A DNA stretch of 64,000 nt from contig DF237107.1 of NCBI GenBank assembly GCA_000708835.1, positions 1 to 64,000 on the forward strand, written 5' to 3'. Shown piece by piece: positions 46,344 through 58,223 of the stretch (within the stretch, counting starts at the first letter, position 1; each line of letters starts with the position of its first letter). The notes under the pieces were generated by a model. It was not told the origin of the DNA. It ran no database searches and worked only from the letters and a program-made list of their open reading frames with translations. Position numbers and translations under genes: made by a program. Source of the DNA: Klebsormidium nitens. Its lineage: Eukaryota; Streptophyta; Klebsormidiophyceae; Klebsormidiales; Klebsormidiaceae.

Positions 46344-46416
46344 GGAAGGGCTCCAACCGGTTGGAGCCCTTCCCTTTCATCCAAGCTTTTGGTCGCGGGC
46401 CCGCAACCAAAAGCTT
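46344..46416. repeat. Two adjacent large palindromes
   Basis: The 30 bp at 46344-46373 read the same on both strands; the centre is AACCGGTT within arms GGAAGGGCTCC. Nine bases later, 46383-46416 is a 34-bp near-perfect palindrome centred on GGGCCC with arms AAGCTTTTGGT, broken by one mismatched pair. Each could extrude a cruciform or act as a dyad-symmetric binding site. Confidence 0.85.
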
Positions 46417-46650
46417 CCAGAAAATATCCATTCATACTGGCAATGATGGCGGCAATGCACATATACTCTGCATTTATGCTCATCCGATCTCGTGCGCCGA
46501 TCATATAAGGTGCCAGTGTCTTGGGAGTCCCGGTGTCCACTCATGGTGCGCACCATTGCATGATCTATGCAGGTTTGCAAGTCTAGCTCAACTTGAAAAG
46601 ATGCTGCCCATGGAGACATGTACGTGGTATCGGCGGTACAGAGCTTGAAT

Positions 46651-46968
46651 TAAGGTGGTTTGAGAGAGATTGACAAACGGTCAAGCAGGCCTGACAGGCA
46701 CTGAGCTTGTTGGCTGGCAAGTATAAATCGGGAAGCTTGACCTGTTGTATCGAATAATGAAAGACTGGATTCAGACGAGCTGGGATGCTGTCTATGATTT
46801 AGTATGCCTAGTCTGCGCTCTGCTGGTGTTTCAGACCCAGCTCGTGATATTGTCGCGTGCGAGCATTACTTGGATTTATAAAGCTTTCACTCGAAACACC
46901 CCAACCCCCTATCCCCTCCCTTTTCCCCCCAACGACCTTGATCACAAAAGAACCTTGAAACCACCTTA
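46651..46968. mobile_element. Possible TA-flanked MITE in the helicase 3' flank
   Basis: AGGTGGTTTGA at 46653 onward and its inverted match ending at 46966 are each bordered by TA (46651-46652 and 46967-46968). This would fit a short non-autonomous Tc1/mariner-type element of about 314 bp. The inverted repeats are short, so the call is weak. The right end lies close to the stop of the helicase gene. Confidence 0.35.
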
Positions 46969-46991
46969 ATCATTTATCTACGTTTATTCCC

Positions 46992-49900
46992 TCACCCGCC
47001 GCTGCTCCAGACACAAATCAATACCTCCCCCTGCCCCTGAACCCTCCCCCGGAACCAAACCTTCCCCCCCCTCCCCCTAGGGCTCCCGAAACCCCCCCGG
47101 CCGCCGCGGCCCCCACTGCTCTGTCCCCTGCCGCCTCCGTACCCCCCCGAGCTGGCGCTCTCGGGCCTCGCTAGAAGAGCCGGGAGTGCCGTCGCAATTT
47201 CAATTGTGACCGCGGCCTGCCAGGAGGGAGCCGTCTCTTGCTCCTTCGTGGCCGCTGCAGGGAAACAGAAGCTCGCGTCAGAGAGCTGCAATCGGAACTC
47301 AACGGCTTTGGTAGGTCGACACCGATCGCGTCCACTGTACCAATTCACTTGTCAAATTCAGTGTCCTTGCAGGTTGGGGCGTCTCTCGAACCGACACCGG
47401 AAAATACGACATGGCACAGAAAAATGACTACAGGAGTGCTCGACTGGAATGAACCTCTAGCAGAATCTTCGGAAGTGCCCGGAAGCAGCAAACGTTAAGC
47501 AAACTGCAATTGTCCACTCAAACCCTCGTCCCTAACAATTGACGGTGACGTACCTGCCACGAAGTCCTTGGCCAGAGTGGTGGGCACGTCGAAGACCGCG
47601 CCCTGCCCGTCCGCAGTGAGGCTCATCCGCCGGACGTCCGACAGCGACTCCTCTGGCAGGCACTTGCGCAGGTAGTTCCACACGAATCTGGCGGGAAGGA
47701 AGCACTGTCCAATCAGCCAAAAATGTGTTTCGACCGTCTTGGCACTCCTGCCTATTCCACCATGCCCCCTTTTGAATATGCTTCTAGGAAGCCTGTAGGC
47801 CTGGAGTTGCTCATTTGTTGAATGCAGCTCCGGTCAGAAAACTTGATCTTTGGTCTTCGAATAGCGCCCTGCGATTAGGTGCTGAGATTGCTCCTGAAAC
47901 GTTCATTTCGTCCAAGCCCCATGAGTCCGCGAAGATGCAGGACGCCAGGTACAGGACGACAACCTCAAGGGACGTCTAGGAGAAGCCGCCTCCGCCGAAT
48001 CCGCTGCCGTCGCCATCTCCGTAAACGTTGTTTTCCAGGTGACGACAAGCTGCCCCGTGCAAATGCGCGGCAACCCTACAAAAAGGGTCCAAAGACTGCT
48101 ATATCGGTGAAAAGACACGGTAACTAGGCGCGGCGAGAAGAAACTCACGTGGGCGTCCTGACGGCGCTGCCGGCCTTGAAGTGCAGCGTGGTGGCGTCCT
48201 CGTGTGACGTCAGCAGGGACCGCTGCTTGAGCTCGGTGTGGCCCGCGATCTTCGCGAGCGCCTTCGCAAGCGCTTGCACTGGCGTCACGCCCACCTCAGC
48301 GAGCAGCGTCTCGGCAGCCTCCTGGAACATCGGGATGACGCTGCACAGGAGAGTGACACGTGTCTGGCGGGGGCAAATGGTGGTGTTGTTACGACGACAA
48401 TCATGGCTCTCGTCGCGAGGTGCTCCCCATTCTGAACCTGCCCTGCCACCCGAATCAGATTTGAGTATCACAATCGATGCCAAGATAAGCCTTTCTCATA
48501 AGGCATTTCTTTATTTCTAAAACCTGCCCACTTCCCCGGCATCCTGCTAAACACTTGAATTTTTGCGTCTTTGGACAAGTCGTACGCCTCCCTCCTCTCC
48601 AGAACACCAATCCACACTCTTCTCTCTAATAGACCGTTCGACCGAAGCCAAGACAACAGTAGCCTCAGACGCTCGCGACCTCTAAGTCCACACGTCCAAA
48701 AAGCTCACGGAAGAAAATAAATAGCAGCGCCTCACCTGTCGTCCACTTCCCGCACCCCACTCAGCGCCCGCAACGCGCTCGCCTTCGCAATGTCCGCCGG
48801 CGCGGGCGGCGTTATCCGCTCGAACTTGAACCCGGCCTTCCTCTCGATGATCGGAACCATGTACTCGTGCTTCCTCCCATATAGCATGACGCTAATGCCA
48901 GTGTTTCCGGCCCGCCCGGTTCTCCCGGACCGATGGATGTACGTCTCGGCGTCGCGCGGCGGCTCGCACTGGATGACGACTTGGACGTCATTGATGTCGA
49001 GCCCGCGCGCGGCCACGTCGGTCGCGACGAGCACGTTGAATTTGCCAGAACGGAAGCCGGCGAGGGTGGTCTGATGAAACAAGAGGAGCGCTTTAGGGTA
49101 CCGAGATTCGAATGTTAGGATTCTCCGTACTTTGAAGCTTTAGGCACGTGGTACGTTGAAGAGACGCCCGCGAGCACAATGAACCTGCCGGACGCAAGCC
49201 AGCGAGAGTCGTCTGGGAGGCAGAATCGAGCGGTTCAGGGGTCGCAAGCTTTTCGGGTTCACAGCACTTAAGACCGTCTGGGCAGATTCTGCATCAGAGG
49301 CGCCCGCAATCACGCTGAGCTTGCCCGAACGGAAACCAGCAAGAGTGGTCCCGTGAAACTATGAAATTGTGCTAAAAATCCAGAAACTAAAATTCCAAGT
49401 ACTCTACAGTTGGGCAGGTGCTATACCACAGAGGCGCCTGCAAGCAAGAGCGTTCGGACAGAGGAGAACTCGAGATCACAAATCCAGCTTCACTGCATGC
49501 AGAGCTTGTCCTCTCGGCCGCATCAGGAGTAATCCAAAAGCTTCTGTGGTCAAGAACCACTCACAGACTCCGTTTGATATGACAAAGACTAATACGGGCG
49601 ACTAATTCAAGAGGATAAACCACAGCCGTCCACGTCCGTTCTCCCAGTCCCAATCCGGAACTGAGAAAGGCGTTTCACCTCCCAGTCCAGTCCCCAGGAA
49701 ACAGAGAGAGTCAACTCCTCAGATTCTGGTTCAAACCACCTTTCTTCTCTGAAGTACAGCCTGCAGGGTGTCTTCTCCCTGTAACCCCATAATTGGAGAC
49801 GTCTGAACTGTCACCACGTTCGACTCCCACCCACGTCTCCACTGTTCTTTACTAGACCCAAGTTCAGGGTCTCTCAAGCCCACTTGATCTCATATGAGAG

Positions 49901-52900
49901 AAGCCTAGATTCTCTTGTGGCCTCCCCATGTTTGCGGACCAACGGACTCTCCTGCGACCTTCACTATCAAATGAACGGTTGCACATATTCCATCCCCCTC
50001 TCACCTCACGCTGCGCCTGCGCGATATCCCCGTGCAGTGCGCTTGCGCTGTCCGCCAGCGCCACCGCCAGCTCGGTCGCGTCCTTCTTGGTCTCCGTAAA
50101 CACGATGGTGCGCCCCTCGCCACTGCTGTAGCACCGGATCACGTCCTGGACCACCGACGCTCGCTGTGGAACAGCAGCAATGACGTCAGTGCTGATGTCA
50201 GAAACGTCCAACTCATTTAAGGACTCGTAGTTTAGCCTCAGTCTTCGTCTACCATGCTTTGCAACTTCGAATGCCATGATACTGCCCATCCAGATAAGTC
50301 CTACAATTCAAGCCCTTCTGCAATGATTTACAGGTCGACACGCTTTTGAAAAGCCTTCCTCGAACAACTCTCTGTATCTCTCCTCAAAGAAACCAGAAAC
50401 AAGTCGCAGCTGCCAAGCAGACATTTGGCTCCAACGGGCGTCTAAGATACGGCCGCAAGACTTCCGCTACCTGCGGGAGAAGGATCAGCTCCAGATACAA
50501 CACATATCTTCTCGGATTGACGCCCTGGAACAACTTAAGAAATCTGCAGTCTAATTCCTTGCAGCTTCAATTCCAGACAGTCAGGCAGTATGACCCTATC
50601 TCAGACTAAGAAAACCCAAAACTGATCATCCAAGCCCCGTACCTGGGTCCAGTGGCAGGGCAGCAGGAGATGCTGTACCGACTTGCTGGCCTTCATCGCC
50701 TCGTTCCCCACCAGGTCCACCGTCTTTCTACTGTCCTTCAGGAAGCGCTTGGAAATCTCGCGCACCCAATCAGGCATTGTGGCTGAGAAGAGCAGTGTCT
50801 GCACCTGCTCCTTATCGTCCACCGCCCCTGCAAATAAACTGTCCATTCAGGCGGGTGTTCTCAACGGGCGTAAATGCGCAACTTTCCTTCCTACCCAGTG
50901 ATTGTCGGATATCTGTTTTGTCAGAGTTTGTCGCACCAGTCGGATTTAGACAACCAGAGCCTGAGCATTCAACCCTGTAGTCCTAGACATAATACAACCA
51001 GAGCCTAAGCATTCAACCCTGTAGTCCTAGACGAAAAAAAGTGCAGCCCCATGTCCGCCAGAACTGGGTTGAGCAAGTCGTCCGTCACCCTGTCACACTC
51101 TGTCCCCATGACGCCCCCATCCTGTAACCCTAATACCCAACTTTCTAAACCCTACTCCTAACAAATTCCACACTCACCTAGGATCGTCTCGACATCGTCC
51201 ACAAAGCCCATGTTGAGCATCTCGTCCGCTTCGTCCAGCACTCTAAATTTGAGTTTCTTCAGATCAAGGGCCCCCTTCTCAAGGTGGTCCTTGATCCGCC
51301 CGGGGGTCCCAACCACGACGTCAACGCCACGCCGCAGTGCGCTCGTCTGAGGGGGGAATGGAGCACCCCCGTAGACGCAAAGAGTGGATAGGCCACAGGT
51401 CTGGCCGAAAGCCTCAAAATCTGTGTGTACCTGGGAATGAGAAAGTAGATATGGTGGGTCAATAAGAGACTCCTCTGGCAAGAACACCAGACTGATTTAG
51501 AATGAGGATAAGACACATCGGTAAGAGGACTGGGGATCCATCAAGTGAGAAGTCATCTTTCAGTAGAAGCCTTGAGGATAAAGAAGTCGATAATTCAGAA
51601 GCCCCAAATACACACAAGCATGGTAGCCTGCAAGACTGGCTGAAACCCAAGGTCACAGAGGGGAGCAGTGCGTAGAGATGGCATCAGCTCGATCAAGAGA
51701 AGTACTCTGTACAAATGTGGGCTCAAACAGAGCATCTTGCAGTGCTGAGGGGCCTCGCGATTGTACCGATCTTCACTTTGTGCCAAATAATGGTTCAAAT
51801 CCAAAGAACGAGACCTTTTTCATATGCACGCCCGTGCACATTACAGGCATGGTTGAAAATGACCCAGAACGTAACCCTAAACCCTAAATGCACTTCGATG
51901 GCAGTGGTGCGAACACAACCTGCGATGATCTGAGAGCATCGCTTCGATCCCCTGTCCTCAATCCCTGCAGAAACTTTGACACACTCCTGAAATAAGCAGA
52001 TCTCAGCAGTATCAAAACTAGGTTTTTTACTGAAACGTTCCAAAAAGCTCAGATTTTCACCCAGTCCATCGTGCCAGCTCACCTGTTTTGCCAGCTCTCT
52101 AGTGGGCAGCAGCACGATAACACTTGGCTTCCTGCCGTACTGCCGCTGGCCCCTCAGCTCCGCAGGACTAGACGCCGCCCGCAACAGCTCCAAAAGAGGC
52201 AGGACAAACGCCAGTGTCTTGCCCTGAATAGAAAAGGCCAGTGACCGTTAGTAAGTTCCAACTCTTACAAAGCAATGGTGGTCGAATGTGGGGATCATGG
52301 CTATGACTTTCTCCGCCAGCTTCTTCAAAGTCCTCTCACAAGATCGAACACCTTGATTATTGTCAGCGCTCTGCTGCAGGCGCATAAATGAGTACCGGGT
52401 TACCACATTGACATCAAGTGGGGTTGGACAGGGACTAGAAAGACAGAGAGCAGTCTATGGGCCAGCGCCCAAATTAGGGTTTGATCAGGTTAACAACCAT
52501 TACCAAGGTGGTAATGGTGTCCACTATACTCAGATCCAGCAAGACAGGGCTGCAAACAATAGCAACTGTTGTGAAATTACTTAGCGCATACTCTTTGAAC
52601 TGGTGTGCAACAAGTGACACTGCGACATCACCATCAAGAATCAAGTCCACATTGCAACTCAAACTAACTGAAAACAAACAGAAAGCAGACTTACCTGGCC
52701 AGTCCTCGCTCTGCCCACGAGGTCTGTTCCGTCAAGCACGATGTCAAAGGTCTTGGCCTGGATAGGGAACAGCGCCTCGATCCCCTTTGTTTTCAACTTT
52801 GCAACCACCTCCTTCGAGATCTTGAAGTGAGAAAGGTGGTTGGGATCATCAGCGGGCACAGGCTCCTTCACAGAATTGTCGCTCTCCTCTTCCTTCTCTG

Positions 52901-53225
52901 CTTCACCTTTCTCAACCACCTTCTTCTTCTTCTTCTTCTTTGGCACCGCTTCCCCATCCTCCCCCTTTGTCTTCTTCTCAACCACTGCCTCTTCTTCTGA
53001 GCTCGCCTCAGCTTGCTTCCTCTTCTTTGACTTTTTTTCCGACTTTGGACTCGCTTCTGCGAGCTCAACAGTCTCTGTTTTTGACTTCTTCTCTTTCTTG
53101 CTTTTCTTCTGCTCGACCACCTCCATCACGGTGTCCGGGCTCTCCGCCTTTGCCTTCTTTGACTTCTTCACGCGCGGAGACTCCATTTCTGTGACAGCCT
53201 CAGGAGCCATGACAAGTCCAGGCAT
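46992..53225 (-). CDS. RH7: DEAD-box ATP-dependent RNA helicase, RH7/PRH75 (DDX21/Gu) type
   Basis: This is a nucleolar RNA helicase type expected to act in ribosomal RNA processing. I model nine exons: 53225-52695, 52223-52083, 51430-51178, 50827-50643, 50163-50005, 49070-48736, 48340-48149, 47687-47554 and 47254-46992, 730 residues with all phases matching. Exon 1 has a Lys/Glu-rich tail with several KKSKK clusters and the Q motif. Helicase motifs follow in order: ARTGQGKT (I, about 173-180), PTRELAKQ (Ia), GTPGR (Ib), DEAD (II, about 290-293), SAT (III), IVFTET (IV), ARGLD (V) and HRSGRTGR (VI). The GUCT domain typical of Gu/DDX21 helicases follows ([24 protein letters not shown]), then a Gly/Arg-rich RGG tail. 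The annotated tail leaves RGG sequence at a G-run near 47064. The gene shares a 763-bp divergent spacer with NPL4. Confidence 0.96.
47064..47071 (-). other. G-run that ends the RGG tail early
   Basis: Eight G (C on the + strand) lie inside the RGG-repeat coding tail. As given, the frame continues as [17 protein letters not shown] and loses RGG character. With one base fewer the tail would read [14 protein letters not shown] and then stop, as expected for such helicases. Confidence 0.6.
49178..49470 (-). repeat. Decayed tandem copies of the RH7 exon 6 start
   Basis: The acceptor-proximal end of exon 6 (about 49025-49075, encoding [13 protein letters not shown]) recurs in the intron upstream of it at about 49178-49214 and 49318-49350. 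A faint fourth copy lies near 49430-49470. Shared plus-strand words are GAACGGAA, CCAGC and AGAGT[CG]GT. Spacing is about 142 and 137 bp. Each copy lacks an open continuation. Confidence 0.75.
50951..51032. repeat. 44-bp tandem duplication in RH7 intron 3
   Basis: CAACCAGAGCCTGAGCATTC and the following 18 bases (50951-50988) recur at 50995-51032 with one change. It lies between helicase exons 3 and 4 and is young, given the near identity. Confidence 0.85.
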
Positions 53226-53988
53226 GGTGGAACACCCTAATCAACGAGTTTCTCACAGAAAGGCGCGCGCTCTTTGTTCGTTCTGGAAAGAAGTCGAGAT
53301 CTGTTGAAAGCCTGAGGCCCAGGGCTGCAACAACAGAGCTTCCACGGCCATCTTGGAAACTGAAACCCTCCTGAGTCTAACCCGCGGTTACCTGCTTCTG
53401 CTGTCTGACAGGTTCTACGACGAATCTGACTGATATTGATAACCGTAGTACCTAACCCATATCACGCATGGACTCTCCAGACTCGAGCTAGGACTAGTCC
53501 ACAGCTGTACGTCTATTAGTATGAGTACCTTGTCCTAGTGAGCGGCAGGAGGAAGGAGGGAGGCCGCCATTGCAATTCGCTTCTCGAATCGAGTGTGCCC
53601 TGGAAAGAAGTCCGCGATCAAGCCTTCTGTTCTTGCTCTCTTTGACACCGGCTGGTGAAACTTTGCGCTTTCCAGTTTAGTGATTTTGCTGCATGAGTGG
53701 TTTTGTCAACAGCGTAGGCTTAGCAATCTACCGCTTGCTCCAAAGTTTCTCCATCATTGGGACGCAATCCAAGCAATTAACAAAGCATTTGTATACGAAC
53801 CGCTTACCTTCAGGAGCGCTCGCTTTCAGAAGCTGCCGCCACAAGGATTCAAGGAGCCAAAGCAGATCAGCGGAAACTTTCATCGACGCACGCAGAAGCA
53901 AGAGGAGAACATATCATCAGCAACCAATCAAGGCATCAAGTCAGCAAATAATTGACACATCATTTGGATCATCAGGAGACGCCACACG
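53226..53988. promoter_or_regulatory. Divergent promoter region, RH7 / NPL4
   Basis: This 763-bp spacer separates the two start codons on opposite strands, so it must hold both promoters and 5' leaders. The NPL4 side (about 53690-53980) is free of a conserved coding frame and probably is leader. No element was identified with confidence. Confidence 0.5.
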
Positions 53989-56900
53989 ATGTTGCTACGG
54001 CTGCGTAGCCGTGACGGCCTCGAGCGCATCCAAGTAGATGACCGCGCCACCGTCGGCGATCTGCAGCAGAAGATTGCGGAGCAGCTCCAAGTGCCGGTCA
54101 GCAACCAGGTCCTCTCGCAGGACATAAAGTTGCTTGTGTCCAAGACGCCAAACGAGTTTGCTGACATGCGCGATCCGCACCGGAAGCTGAGCCAGCTGGG
54201 GATGAGCAACGGCGCCATGGTGTTCTTGTACTACTCCGGGGAGCGGCAGATTGCAGGTGCGCCCTTTTGGTGCCAGGAAAGCAGACTCAGCCCGCAATTG
54301 CTCAGGCGTTGAGCAATTTTGCTGATGGACTGCTTCATGGAGATATTGGTGGAGCGGGATATCTTGTGGTGCACCAAGAAAGATCTGTTTCTCGCTTATT
54401 GCGTTCTGTGAATTTATTCAAAGGAATGTTCATTGTGCTGAGTTGGATTATCGGATGTACTTTTCTGTGATTGATGTGCTTAGGGAAAGTGCACAGCAGG
54501 AGTATGCTGCTTGCAAAGGGTGGTGCAAATGATGCCTCAGTCGTGGCTGCTGGAAGCAAGCAAATTCTTGATTGTTAGGGCTTCATGCAGTCAACTGCTT
54601 CTTTGACAATGGAGTGCTGATGTTCTGCAGTAGTTATGAGCGCTTCCGTTCGCCTCGTAAAAAGGTTTGGGGCTCTACTCTCTTCAAAAACAGGGTCAGT
54701 CGTGCAGGACCACTCTGGTCAGGAGGCCAAAGGCTTCTTCAGAGGCAGACCAAAAGGTTTTTGGCCGCTGTACAAAGCTTTCCGCGTCTCGCCTTTTGCT
54801 TTGTTGGTCCACAATTGACTCCATCACCTTTCTGACTGGATGCTTTGGTTGTTCCAATTGCAGACTTGTCCAGTAACCCTGTGGGCCAGGTTCTGACTTG
54901 ATGGAATTATGAGGCAGCAAAAGAAAGACGTGTGAAGTGTCAACCTTTTGTGCTTACCGCTCTCTTGAACCTCAATCGCAGGCCCGTCCAGCCAGCAGCC
55001 GAAAGGCTTCTCTGGCGGCAAGATGACGATCGACGACATGATTGCGCGTCAGACCCGCATCGAGCGCCAGGAAGACCCCCACGCAACGTCCGTCTCGTTC
55101 GACCGTAATGCCGCTAACGTCTTCCAAGCCTATGTCAACGAGTCCCTCGGTTTCTCCATCAAACGGGGGGGTGTCATGTATGGTACGGTGGCTGAGGACA
55201 AGGCGGTGCTCGTTGACGCAATTTACGAGCCGCCGCAGCAGGGTTCCGAGGACGGATTAGAGATAACCTGGGATGCGGAGGAGCTGGCGCGGGTGGAGCT
55301 GGTGGCGGGGGGGTTAGGGCTGAAAAAGGTCGGGTTTATTTTCAGCCAGAGTGTGAGCCAGGTCCAGGGGAAGGAGTATATCGTGTCGGAGGGGGAGCTG
55401 CGGCAAATGGTGGAACTGCAGGTTGGTTTGCTTAACCTTTTCCCTTTTTGTAACCACTTTTCTCGACTTTACTCCATTCCCAGACCCCTTCAGTGTATAA
55501 GTTTTTCTCCCCATTTGGTGGAGCTCTACTGGAGGGACGGCCCATGATGAAAAAGCATCGAAAGCGGTGTCTCGTCTCATCAGAATTCCTCGTTCTTCTC
55601 ATGACTATACAGCAGGCCAGGCTGTCCGTTCAATCACGACGAGCTTTGCTTTCCAGCTCGCTGTTGCACTGCTTGGACTTGCAAGCCGACGGCAGGGACG
55701 AGACTTGAGAGTAAACTTTCAGCAATCCGTTGCTTCCCTGACAACGGTCTTCATCTCATGCCTTCTTGCGATGTCTGCCCTGATGTCCCTTCCCGTAGTC
55801 TTCCTTTCCATCTATGGCAGTAGCAGGATCTGACACCCGATTCGGTTTCATTAAGGGATTGCTTTCGAATTGCATTTTTTTGGCACTCCTCCTTGGCTAC
55901 CTCTCTTCGCTGAGTGGACTGGCCGTCGCCAGAACCTCTCTTTATGTCAAGCCAGGCAGGCATGTTCATCTCGAAATTAGAAATCACTTAAACCAAGCAG
56001 GGTGAACAGCAAAATTCTCTTGTGCACAAACAGACCGACAGCCTGGCCGAATTCTGGTTCGTTGATGTCGTAGAATTGGTTCAAAGATCTTGTAAAGCTT
56101 CTGTCCTCTTGCACTCTCGATTCTGTGTGTATCTCAGAAGAACCTGCTCAATGTTACCCCAAAGCCTAGTCCCCTTCCTACTGAGCGGCTACCAGTGTCT
56201 CTAACCACTGCTTTTCGTATCTCCACCACTGCTTACTCTAACAATTCGACGTCCTTCCCGCAGGCCGACAGCGGGGACGACACGTGGGTGACGGCGCTCG
56301 TGAAACTAGACGCGGACGAGGAGTCCGGCGGAGCGGACGTGCACTTCGAGGCGTTCCAGACGAGCGACCAGTGTGTGAAGCTGTGGCGCGAGGACTTCTT
56401 TGCCGCGAAAGACGCGGGCGGCAGCAAAGACCCGAAGACGTCGTTGATGGGCAAGGAAGTGATCGTGGCGGGGAGAGACACGACGGAGGTGGACAACGAC
56501 TTCTTCTTGGTGCCGGTCAAGATCCTGGACCACGAGGTAAGGCGGTTTGGAGAGTTTCAAGGGTTTTGGCTTCTGGGGGTTTAGGTCTTTGGGGCTTAAG
56601 GGGGCTCGCTCTCGATGATGGCGGAAGGTTTGGTTTAATGAGGGGTTTGTCTTCGTGGTTCCATTAAACCATGAGGGAAGGGCTTTTGAGGAGTTCGCGG
56701 TGTCAGGGGTTCTATAACCCGGGTTTTGGGGTCTCCTCGGAGCCAAAGAGTTAGTCCGCGGAGTCCGTACAGGTAGTGTTGGGTTCAGAAGTTGAACTGC
56801 TTCCAAGCACCAGCTTCGTAGAAACGTGATCCCGGAGGTCAAGGGGTGAAAGCGCAAGAGTCGGCTGAAAACCATTTTGTTGTTGTGAGCCGCAAGCGCG

Positions 56901-57345
56901 GTTGGCTCATTCGCTGTTTCGCGGAACTTTGTTTCGTCTGCTCAATGTGATTTGTCGATATCCTGCCTCGTGTTCTGTGCTGCTTACGTCTGAAAGTTGG
57001 TAAGCAAGCCTCAGTCTTGCTTCGTTCCATCTGAGAACTCCTTCTACTTTATTGTGTCTAATAGCCGCCGACTTTTTTTTGACGTCTCCGCAGGGACCCC
57101 TTGTTCACACGTTCCCCGTCGAGAACCGGCTACCATCCGCCAATTTCCAGTCCGTCAAGGCCCACCTAGACAAGTACAAGAACTTTTCGTACGCCCAAAG
57201 ACTATCCGATTTCCACCTGCTAGTATTCCTGTCAAGATACATAGGCGATGCCGCAGACATAACCCAAATAGCAGAGACAGTGCGCAATAAGGGCCAGGTC
57301 GGAGAGGGGTACCAGCTCATCATCGACTCCCTAGCTAGTCAATGA
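53989..57345 (+). CDS. NPL4: NPL4, cofactor of CDC48/p97
   Basis: NPL4 pairs with UFD1 to deliver ubiquitylated proteins to the CDC48 AAA ATPase, for example in ER-associated degradation. I model four exons: 53989-54256, 54982-55421, 56264-56536 and 57094-57345, 410 residues, close to the plant proteins. All phases match. Exon 1 is the N-terminal ubiquitin-like UBX-type domain (MLLRLRSRDGLERIQVDD). Exon 2 holds the conserved core (MTIDDMIARQTRIERQEDPH, VSFDRNAANVFQAYVNESL, IKRGGVMYG, IYEPPQQG, KKVGFIFSQ). Exon 3 contains GGADVHFEAFQTSDQCVKLW and DNDFFLVPVKILDHE. Exon 4 ends with RLSDFHLLVFLSRY and GEGYQLIIDSLASQ. As in plants generally, I see no C-terminal NZF finger. Confidence 0.97.
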
Positions 57346-58223
57346 TTCTCTCGGTTGCGGCTACTTGCTCGAAAGTGACGGCAGGCCTTAGAAAACTTGA
57401 GGAAGCCTCATTCCGCTTCCTAAGGAACATGTAGTCGGGCATGCATGTTGGAACTCTGGGCTGGGCCATCAGTGCTGGCAAATGATTGTTGGCTCGCATC
57501 GGTTTCTGAGACGGGTCACATGTTGGTTGGGTGGATATCTCAAAGAGCCTCCGGCTGAGAAAGCGCAGATCAGTTAGCTCTGCGCATGAAGTCTCGATTG
57601 CGTGAAGTTCATGGTAGATCACTGAGCCGTTTTAAATGGTACATTGCGCGCCCTAGACATGCGCAGCAGGGGCTGGCACGCAGTGCATGCATTGCAATGA
57701 GTCCCACTTGCTTGGCAATCCGACGCGGTTGGATCGAGGAGTCAACCCGGCATGATCCGCGATCCTGAACTCGATATATATCGCATTGCATATCATGCAA
57801 TTGCTCAAATATAAACAATACAGCTGATGAGGTCCATTGCATGTCCAGACACGAAAATTCACATCGGAACCAGCCTAACCACGTCACTCGGAACAGTTGC
57901 ATGCTCGAGATCTAAGAACGGTACGGTAGATTCTTGGTTCCATGGTCGGGAAGCGACTGAACTTTCGGCATCACATCCACCCTCTCGAGGTGCGAATTGG
58001 AGCCTCATGCTAGTAAACTAATTTTCTTGTGATTGCTGGCAAGGATCTGCGTCAATGTACTTCAAGGAGAAGATACTGTAAGCGCTGCCATATTAAGCAA
58101 CGTTGATTTGACTACCATACCTTTGACGACAAGGTTCAGAGCCTCTCACTTCTCATTGGTCTGAACAGTCGATCAGCCTAACGCCTTTAGGCTGAGTCGT
58201 TTGACAAGGCTAAATCGTTTCAC
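57346..58223. other. Convergent spacer between NPL4 and the methyltransferase
   Basis: No gene is evident. Both neighbours end here, so it should hold two 3' UTRs and their polyadenylation signals. Short frames at 57335-57902 lack any signature. Confidence 0.45.

Larger units (their letters stand above)
45818..46991. other. Convergent intergenic region with palindromes and a small inverted-repeat element
   Basis: Between the 3' ends of the F-box and RNA helicase genes I see no coding gene. The region contains two adjacent large palindromes (46344-46416) and an inverted-repeat-bounded segment (46651-46968), both listed separately. Confidence 0.5.
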
